5,593 nucleotides of DNA from Candidatus Fermentibacterota bacterium (GTDB lineage: Bacteria > Fermentibacterota > Fermentibacteria > Fermentibacterales > Fermentibacteraceae), in NCBI GenBank assembly GCA_012523605.1, contig JAAYTY010000085.1, forward strand, positions 1 through 5,593, written 5' to 3'. This document shows positions 5,002-5,593 of this stretch, piece by piece. Under the pieces are notes generated by a model that saw only the letters and a list, made by a program, of their open reading frames with translations, searched no databases and was not told where the DNA came from. The position numbers were made by a program, and so were the translations under genes. Positions within the stretch are counted from its first letter, which is position 1, and each line of letters begins with the position of its first letter.

Positions 5002-5593
5002 GGAGCACTTCGATCTCAGAAGCGCCATGGTGGAGCAGCAGATCGCGGCCAGGGGCATAAGGGATCCCCTCCTGCTCCGCGCGATGGAGAAGGTACCCCG
5101 CCACGTCTTCGTGCCCGGCGCCGACGCGAGGACCGCCTACGGCGATTTCCCCGTTCCCATCGGCAGCGGCCAGACCATCTCACAGCCCTTCATCATCGCT
5201 TTGATGATCCACATGACAGGGCTGCGCCCGGGCGATAGAGTGCTGGAGGTAGGCACCGGATCGGGATACCAGACCGCCATCCTGGGAGCGATGGGAATGG
5301 ACGTGGTCAGTGTGGAGCTGAGACCATCCCTGGCAGCCTCCGCGAGAAGGGCGCTGGAGGAGACGGGGCTCATGGCCGGAATCAGGATGGTCTGCGCGGA
5401 CGGATACGACGGCTGGCCTCCCGGCGCCCCGTACCGCGGCATAATCGTATCGGCGGCCCCGCCCTCCGTGCCTCAGGCTCTCGTCTCGCAGCTCTCGGAA
5501 GGCGGGAGGATGGTCGTCCCTGTCGGGGAGGGTCTGCAGAGGCTGGTGCTCGTGACGAGAAGAGGGGGGAGCTGGGAAATGGAGGCCGGCGAG
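4991..5593 (+). CDS. pcm: Protein-L-isoaspartate O-methyltransferase (canonical copy, cut by window end)
   Basis: The frame is open from ATG 4991 to the last base, giving 201 residues. Probably some 10-20 C-terminal residues, including the VRFVPL-type block, lie beyond the window. It methylates isoaspartyl sites in aged proteins using SAM. Visible hallmarks: MVEQQIAARGIRDPLLLRAM (13-32), VPRHVFVP (35-42), AYGDFPVPIGSGQTISQP (49-66), SAM motif I VLEVGTGSGYQTAIL (84-98), acidic residue in VSVEL (106-110), ADGYDGWP (136-143), the classic IIVSAAPPSVP (151-161), and EGGRMVVPVGEG (170-181). It follows the family consensus more closely than the copy at 74. The start overlaps rarA by 11 bases; GAGGGAG (4974-4980) lies 10 bases upstream. 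An in-frame ATG at 5027 would remove 12 residues and is less likely. A link between protein repair and RarA is not known; co-transcription may just reflect stress-related maintenance. Confidence 0.93.
   Translation, partial: MAAEEHFDLRSAMVEQQIAARGIRDPLLLRAMEKVPRHVFVPGADARTAYGDFPVPIGSGQTISQPFIIALMIHMTGLRPGDRVLEVGTGSGYQTAILGAMGMDVVSVELRPSLAASARRALEETGLMAGIRMVCADGYDGWPPGAPYRGIIVSAAPPSVPQALVSQLSEGGRMVVPVGEGLQRLVLVTRRGGSWEMEAGE

Noticed and set aside
3481..5058. A 525-codon open frame on the minus strand opposite rarA
   Set aside because: It lies antisense to rarA with its clear AAA+ motifs. Its translation shows no recognisable domain and is Arg/Gly/Pro-rich, the usual by-product of GC-rich coding sequence.

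Overview
This window is a stretch of GC-rich bacterial chromosome with every gene on the + strand. The genes are densely packed: three junctions overlap by 7-11 bases. I see no insertion sequence, CRISPR array, phage gene or toxin-antitoxin pair. Arginine is often written AGG and isoleucine often ATA, which is unusual at this GC level. With the gene content, this hints at an uncultured, deep-branching bacterial lineage rather than a standard proteobacterium or actinomycete. That placement is inference; no phylogenetic marker is present that I could place by eye.

Layout. (1) Bases 1-1235 hold a protein-L-isoaspartate O-methyltransferase (PCMT) gene overlapping a COG2426-type small membrane protein gene. 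(2) A tRNA-Pro(CGG) gene at 1272-1350 has a good sigma70-like promoter that overlaps the stop codon of the membrane protein gene. (3) Bases 1418-2466 hold a TIGR00725/LOG-like nucleotide-binding protein gene overlapping adenine phosphoribosyltransferase (apt), a likely two-gene nucleotide salvage unit. (4) A leader with two tandem GC-rich hairpins precedes a lipoprotein of unknown function (2579-3583), which ends in a textbook intrinsic terminator (3604-3636). (5) A promoter lies immediately after that terminator. Its predicted +1 falls on the ATG of rarA (3670-5001), suggesting a leaderless mRNA. (6) A second, more canonical PCMT overlaps the end of rarA and runs off the window.

Functionally the window is mostly maintenance: two enzymes that repair isoaspartyl damage in proteins, a replication-fork AAA+ ATPase, purine base salvage, a tRNA, a small membrane protein and an uncharacterised envelope lipoprotein. 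The points most worth a second look are the unknown Met-rich lipoprotein, the LOG-like/apt pair, the two diverged PCMTs and the apparently leaderless rarA promoter. I do not see clear evidence of a wholly new system.
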